64,000 bases of DNA from the NCBI GenBank assembly GCA_030762935.1, contig CM060896.1, positions 16,173,527-16,237,526 on the forward strand, in the 5' to 3' direction. The notes below the pieces were generated by a model, which worked only from the letters and a program-made list of their open reading frames with translations, did no database searches and had not been told where the DNA came from. The DNA is from Hymenopus coronatus. Lineage: Eukaryota > Arthropoda > Insecta > Mantodea > Hymenopodidae. Shown in pieces: positions 58,446 through 64,000 of this stretch (positions are counted from its first letter, which is position 1; each line of letters starts with the position of its first letter). A program made the position numbers and the translations under genes.

Positions 58446-58948
58446 CTAAAATAAAGACAAAAGATTGTTGATGAAATGTCCATAGTCATATTGCCCGACA
58501 CCAATTCCCTGATGGCGAGCTCGATTATTAATAGAGTTACAGCTTTAGTAGAGTATCATATACCCGGGCGGAAGTGAGCAAGAAATCCAAAAAGTGCTCC
58601 TAAAGCTCTCACTTCCGCTACTTAACACGGCACAACATTTGATACACTCTCCATATCCGAGACTTGGAGTTCGATAACCGCGCTAACATCCTGTTAAATA
58701 AGTGTGCCTGTGGTTTCCCCACGCGCGTGCGCAGAGACTCAATTGCATAGGATTCATCATCTGGCGAGAGATTAGAGAAAGTTGATGTCAGAGCATACCT
58801 TCTAGTTTCTCACATCTTCTCTGACTTTATCTTCATCTCTTATGCTTTTTATCAATAATATTGATCCATCGCAAGACAAACACAAATACACGGTTAACAT
58901 GATGTATGTAAAATTTATTAAGAATTCTTAAAAATTATAAAAATATAT
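58446..58948. other. Unassigned sequence with a hairpin
   Basis: Contains the inverted repeat GCGGAAGTGAG/CTCACTTCCGC at about 58570-58619 and a tRNA-like GGAGTTCGATAACCGC at 58667. No gene recognised. Confidence 0.4.
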
Positions 58949-59568
58949 TTTTACTTTCTCTAGCCCGCATGTACAATGTATATAGTGGAAAGAGAAGACA
59001 TTGTTAAAACCAAAAATTCGATGTCGAGATTTCACCGGAAATATGTTTTGGGGTCCTCTGAGTCCGAAAAAAATCATTTTTAGAAAAAAGTCCTTATGTG
59101 TGTCTGTGAACAGAATTACTCAAAAACAAAAAGACCGTTAAATACAAAACTTGGTGTTTGGGTGTGGTATCTTACAAGGATGCGACACGAAGATTTTTAT
59201 GAAAATTCCTCCACCCCAACTATCCTTTACATGGACCATTTTTTGAAAATGTTGATTTTCTCAAAAACGGTTCTAATGATTTTGAAAATACCTTATGTTT
59301 AAGATATTTTTAAAACAAATGGAATGTATATCTTGGATTTTCTGGGAATAGCCTCTGAAGACCTCTGAATTCTGGATGAATTTTGTATAAATGCCAAACC
59401 GTAAGAGATATCGAAAACTTACTACACAAAAAATGTAGATCTCATTGAAACACTCAATTTGTGTTATATACTTTATATTTATCTCGATTAGTATGATGTA
59501 AATAGAACAAGCTTTTTAGCAATAATTTGTTACAGAGATGTAGAAAAAGTCATGTGAATTGAACACAT
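58949..59568 (-). mobile_element. Family A element with internal deletion
   Basis: TTTTTACTTTCTCTAGCCC start. It jumps from CAATTTGTGTTATATAC to TTTATATTTATCTCGATTAG, skipping about 150 bp, and ends GTGAATTGAACACATT. Confidence 0.85.
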
Positions 59569-59989
59569 TTTTTTCTTATGTTTACAATTTTCTACAGAAA
59601 GTTGATAAATTATAAAATATTTAAGGATGCATTTCTTTGCATGAAAGCTCACTTGCAAGCAATGATAATTAAAGGTAGAAGATGACGAGTAAAATAAAGT
59701 TCACTAATGTGTATTAAGATATTGTGTCAGTACAATTGATAGAGATAGAAGAAAGAGTCAATTTCCGAGCTTTTGTCCCGAGCTATGTGTATTGTAAGCT
59801 GTTTTTCTGCACTCGTGTATAGATATAAATGGGAGTGTATTGATATATTAGCTGTTACTATTGAAAATATATGTTGCATTTTAAAGATGATTCGTTTATT
59901 TGTGATGCTGTGGTTACAGAATGCTAGTAAATCAATGGTGTTGTCCGTGTTGCCAACAATTACCTGGTATTTTGTTCTTTTCTGGTTCG
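59569..59989. other. Unassigned AT-rich sequence
   Basis: An 81-codon open frame (59773-60018) encodes a hydrophobic peptide without recognised family; AT-rich DNA gives such frames easily. Confidence 0.4.
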
Positions 59990-60212
59990 TTTATTTTAAC
60001 ATCCTTCAGCCTGATTGATCAAATCGGATGATGAATGAAATCGATTAAATGAAGCTCAAATGATATCGGAGTCCGTGGAGCTTATATTTGACATTCGTCT
60101 TCTAAGATTTGGGAAACCCCCCGAAGGAAATCTTATCCGGGTAACTCACCCTAAGCGAGATTCGAACTCACGACCTCTTGAATTTGAGGTAAACACTCTA
60201 CCTCCACACAAC
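59990..60212 (-). mobile_element. tRNA-derived SINE (GAGTTCGAA type), best copy
   Basis: The minus strand has GGAGGTAGAGTGTTTACCTC, GGTCGTGAGTTCGAATCTCG (B box), GGGTGAGTTACCCGGATAAG, GGGGGGTTTCCCAAATC, CATCATCCGATTTGATC. Confidence 0.8.
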
Positions 60213-60800
60213 TGAAGCGGGTTTGTAGTTTTATAGTTATGTTAATAAATTTGATATGTTTTATATAATTACAGAAAAACTAATAGACGACATGTGGAAA
60301 CCGAAGAGGCTTGGAAAAGTGCATGTGACGAGTACATTCTGATTTTCTGACAAGATTCTGAACAGAGGCAACAATACTGAAGCAATTTCAGCAGATACAC
60401 TCGTGCCAGAACCTTCGACTTCTGGAGAAATAACAAGAAGAAATAGTTGACAGTGAGGTTGGAGAAACTGCATTTGATAGCTATACAAATTGTCGTATGT
60501 GACAACATAATATGTTTCTGGGCGATGTGACTAGTTAACATTCCCACTTCTAATCTGGTGCTATAGAAACAAAAGAAATGTCATTACTCATATAGACTCA
60601 AAAACCACACTGCGCTAAATAAAACAGTTGCTTAACCATTTTTTCGGTGTATCGTATGCTAACTCGTATCTTTATTTAGACTTCTATGGAGTTTATGACA
60701 TCCCACTCTCCAGACTTCTTCTATTTCTCTGTCCTCTACCATAAATTTCTCCTTAGTAAAATTGTCAAACTGGGCATAATTAGGGTACTACAGATAAAAA
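60213..60800. other. Unassigned sequence
   Basis: A short frame at about 60347-60445 encodes ISADTLVPEPSTSGEITRRN, a Pro-Ser-Thr linker style seen in many transposon-derived proteins. It has a TTATATAATTACAG acceptor-like sequence upstream, but no domain. Confidence 0.35.
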
Positions 60801-61533
60801 TCTGATGTGTTCCATTCGCATGACTTTCTCTACATCTCTTATTATTAATAAGCTTATTCTTCTATCTACGTCATGTTAAAACATTAGCAGAAACGGTCTT
60901 ATTATTTAGTTCCTTATAAGTAGAAGGGAAATATGGGAATATACTAGGCTAAACCGATAGTCAAATGTTTTAAATTGGGTTGCTATCGGATTGAAATCCA
61001 TTTCTTTGCGTGGCCAGGAGTTGACAAGTTACCGCATGAGAAAAGTTGAAGTGTTTTAAAACTGGTATCGATATCAAGGAATACATCGAAAACGGCCAAC
61101 TCCATGAAAAAATGAATATGATATAAATGATATGTTTTATCGAGATCTACGTCTTTTGTGTAATAAGTTTTCGTGTATCTCTTACAGTTTACCAGTTATG
61201 CAAAACTGAATAAAAACCGTCCAGAATAAAGAGGTCTTCTGAGGATATTCCCAAAAAATTCAAGATAAATCTTTTATTTGTCATGTAAACATCTTAAATA
61301 TAACATCGTGACAACCATTTTTGAGAAAATCAAAATTTTAGAACTTTTTTCCATATAAAGGGTAGTTTGTGGTTGGGAGATTTTCTTGAAAATCTTCGTA
61401 TCGTATCCTTGGAAGATAAAACATGTTTTGTTTTTTTTTATTCAGAAGAACTAAAAACATGTATTTCCGGTGAAATCACGGTATCGAATTTTTTGGTGCA
61501 TTACAATACCTTCTCTATAGAGAAAGTAAAAAT
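60801..61533 (+). mobile_element. Family A element with core deletion
   Basis: TCTGATGTGTTCCATTCGC start. It jumps from CCTTGGAAGATAAAAC to ATGTTTTGTTTTTTTTTATT, losing the hairpin and CA core, and ends CTATAGAGAAAGTAAAAA with the palindrome reduced to TCTCTATAGAGA. Confidence 0.9.
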
Positions 61534-62577
61534 GTCTCCACAGCCAACAAATCTTATAAAACAATGAAAAGCTACATAACAACAATAACCAAATGTTTCT
61601 TTCTCACAGGAGTCATTTGCATGGAACCAATATATTATTACTATATTTGAATTAATAGATATTAATACTGATCGTCCAAAACTAGTATGTGGTGCAGGTT
61701 CGTTTCGTCTTTTCAAACTTGTCCTCGATTCTGCAATAAGTGCTCTTCCCACGCTTGTATCGCAATACACTATTGTGTTGTGCTGATTTTAGTTACCACA
61801 TTAGTGCTTTAGCCTTAATTTTATTATCATTTAGTTTTTTAATTAGAAGATATTCTTTATTGGATTTTTTTTTATTATCAAGAAATATCAACTTCCGGCC
61901 CATAGCAACAATATTAGTTACACCGTTACAAAGTTAAGATTTTATGTGAACAAAGAAGAAACTCTATAGCACAGATTGCAACTTGTTATAACATTGTAAC
62001 CATGGCAACTGCGTCAGGCTGGGAAAGGTCTATAGCCCGATAGTCTGTTGTTTAACCCGAGGCTTGCTCGAAGTTAATTGTGTGGTAAAGAAGTAACGGG
62101 GACCTCTGTTTTGTTTATTTTCTCGTTCCTTTTTGCGCTCCACCAAATTTCATCTCTGCCCCATCACGCCTGACCGATATTTGTTGGTTCCGGATATTGA
62201 CACTAGAACGCGCTGCACAAATAAATGCTTTGCAATTTTCATAGGCATTAACACTGTTCATTGGAAATTAATGAAGTGAAGTCGACTGATGCATTAAAAT
62301 GCTCCCTTCATTATGCATAATTGAAAGGGCTGCAATAATGGAATTGAAAGGTGGCCAGTAACATGGGTGAGAGAGAGACAGAGAATAAAATTGGCATTCA
62401 GAAGAAACGATGCTGCTGTGGCTGGCGCTCCAGCTCATTTCCAATTTATTTTGTCCTCCATGTTAGTTCCTACCTCCTGGCTAGCAGGCATTAGTACTCG
62501 GCTTCGACCCTCGGCAATGGAAAACTTTCGTCCTGGTTTTAGATCTGCGCATATGCGAGTCATACTTAAAGTTAAAG
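61534..62577. other. Unassigned sequence, partly higher GC
   Basis: About 1 kb without recognisable repeats. It includes TTCATTATGCATAATTGAAAG and GGCTGCAATAATGGAATTG around 62310-62345 and a Pur/Pyr-mixed stretch to 62560. Candidate unique or conserved non-coding DNA. Confidence 0.35.
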
Positions 62578-63156
62578 ATGAGGAAATAAAGGGAATGCAA
62601 TAGGCTATGCCGACAGTTATTTTTTTTAAAATATGGTTACTATGGGATTGAAGTCTGTTTCCGTGCGTGACCAGCAGCTGACCAGTTCCCGATTGAGCAA
62701 AGTTAACGTATTTTAAAACTGAAAATAATGACAAGAAATGTCTTGAAAACAGTGAACTCCACGTAAAAAAATCATATGAGATAAATTGTGTTTTAACGAA
62801 ATTTACATTTTTGGGGAGTAACTTTTTGTCTATCTCTTACGGTTTACCAGTTATGCAAAATTCAGAAAAATTCATCCAGAATGAACAGATCTTTGGAGGC
62901 TATTCCCAGAAAATTGAAGACATACATTTTATTTGCCATGTAGATATCTTAAATATAAGAGATTTTAATAAAAATCATTGGAGCCATTTTTGAACATATC
63001 AAAATTTTCGAAAACTTTTCCATGTAAAGGATAGTTGGGGGTATCGAATTTTTTTGAAAATCTTCGTGTCGCATCCCTGGAAGATACTAAACTTAAATAC
63101 CAAGTTTGGTATTTTACCGACTTTTCGTTTTTGAGTTATCGTGTTCACAGACACAC

Positions 63157-63211
<55 letters not shown>

Positions 63212-63231
63212 CCTTTTTGTAAAAATGCTTT
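62578..63231 (+). mobile_element. Family A host copy, left part
   Basis: GGAAATAAAGGGAATGC start (5' terminus missing), full body, hairpin at about 63092-63114, CA core 63154-63207. It stops in a T run. Confidence 0.9.
63154..63207 (+). repeat. (CA)n microsatellite in family A
   Basis: About 27 CA units, uninterrupted, preceded by CACAGACACACGGACA. Confidence 0.95.
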
Positions 63232-63947
63232 TTTTACTTTCTCCATACGCACTATGTACATAGTGTATAGAGAAAGTATTGCACTCCACCAAAAATTCCA
63301 TACCGAGATTTCACCGGAAATATATGTTTTAGGGTCCCCAATATCCAAAAAAAAGTATTTACCCTTTACATGGAACTTTTTTCGAAAATTTTGATTTTCT
63401 CAAAAATGGCTCTAACGATCTTGATTGAAATTTCGGATATTAAACATATTTACCTGAAAAATGAAATGTATATCTTGAATTTTCTGGGAATAGCCTCTGA
63501 AGAGTAGTTTATTCTGAATGAATTTTACTAAATTTTGAATAACTGCTAAACCGTAAGAGATGGACAAAAACTTACTACACAAAAAATGTAGAGCACATTA
63601 AAACACACAATTTATGTCATATACATTTTTTTCGTGGAGTTCATCGTTTTTGTGACATTCCTTATTTTTGGTTTCTGCTATGAAAAACGTATACTTTTCT
63701 CATACTGGAACTTGTCAACTCCTAATCATATAAACAAAGGAACTTCATTGACATAGCAACCAGCTTTTGACTATCACTTTAACCTACGGTTGTCCTTTAT
63801 TTCGCTTCTACTTAATAAGGATGCGAGTAATAAGACTATTTCTGCTAATTTGTTCTGATTAGCATAAAGTAAATATAAGTATAAGCTTTTTAAGAATTAT
63901 TTGTTGCAGGGATATGGAGAAAGTCATGTGAATGGTACACATCAGAT
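63232..63947 (-). mobile_element. Family A element inserted in another family A copy
   Basis: Palindrome ACTTTCTCCATACGCAC ... GTGTATAGAGAAAG, internal deletion joining AAAAAGTATTT to ACCCTTTACATGG (hairpin and CA core lost), right end GTGAATGGTACACATCAGA. Both junctions lie in T runs of the host. Confidence 0.9.
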
Positions 63948-64000
63948 TTTGGATATTGGGGACCCTAAAACATATATTTCCGGTGAAATCTCGGTATCGA
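63948..64000 (+). mobile_element. Family A host copy, right part, cut by window edge
   Basis: TTTTGGATATTGGGGACCC continues the host copy after the insertion and runs to GGTGAAATCTCGGTATCGA. Confidence 0.9.

Overview
The window looks like AT-rich nuclear DNA from an animal, most likely an arthropod with a large, repeat-rich genome. There are no prokaryotic operons, no intact host gene and no intact RNA gene. Nearly every protein trace belongs to a transposable element: jockey-like and RTE-like LINEs, Tc1/mariner elements and a hAT-like gene. Several tRNA-derived SINE families are also present. One SINE at 44124-44305 resembles, from memory and not from a search, a family common in cockroaches, termites and orthopterans. 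I therefore lean to a polyneopteran insect at low confidence.

The dominant component is one non-coding repeat, called family A here, with more than 45 full or partial copies on both strands. A typical copy is about 0.75-0.95 kb. On the strand I call +, it begins TCTGATGTGTTCCATTCAC and carries ACTTTCTCTAC about 25 bases in. It then has a conserved AT-rich body, a G-rich stretch, an internal hairpin (ATACCAAACTT ... AAGTTTGGTAT) and a CA microsatellite of variable length. It ends in a long palindrome whose last arm is GTAGAGAAAGT, followed by A residues. Subterminal inverted repeats, a hairpin near one end, a microsatellite core, insertion in runs of T and head-to-tail arrays together resemble non-autonomous Helentron-type elements (DINE-1/HINE). 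That class assignment is inference.

Layout: 1-2617 holds tandem family A copies. 2618-5456 holds + strand jockey-like LINE debris, one LINE apparently inside another, with a 103-bp triplication. 5620-6430 is family A. 6477-10305 is a minus-strand jockey-like LINE with gag, endonuclease, partial RT and RNase H. 10306-21240 is dense family A, including nested and fold-back copies. 21312-22924 is a Tc1-like transposon abutted by a SINE with a 12-bp target duplication. 23300-35350 alternates family A, SINEs and unassigned DNA, including a three-copy tandem array at 31714-34443. 35350-42000 has RTE-like and jockey-like 3' ends and a mariner nested inside the terminal repeat of another mariner. 42000-55970 is family A and SINEs again. 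56700-58139 is a hAT-like gene remnant split by a 901-bp inverted-repeat element. 58150-64000 returns to SINEs and family A, ending in a family A copy inserted into another.

The features do not form a pathway; the window records layered transposition. It is informative because several insertions have recognisable uninterrupted counterparts, which define ends, target preference and relative ages. Long stretches with no recognisable content are stated as such. Gene-like ORFs reading THTHTH or VCVCVC are CA-microsatellite translations and are not genes.
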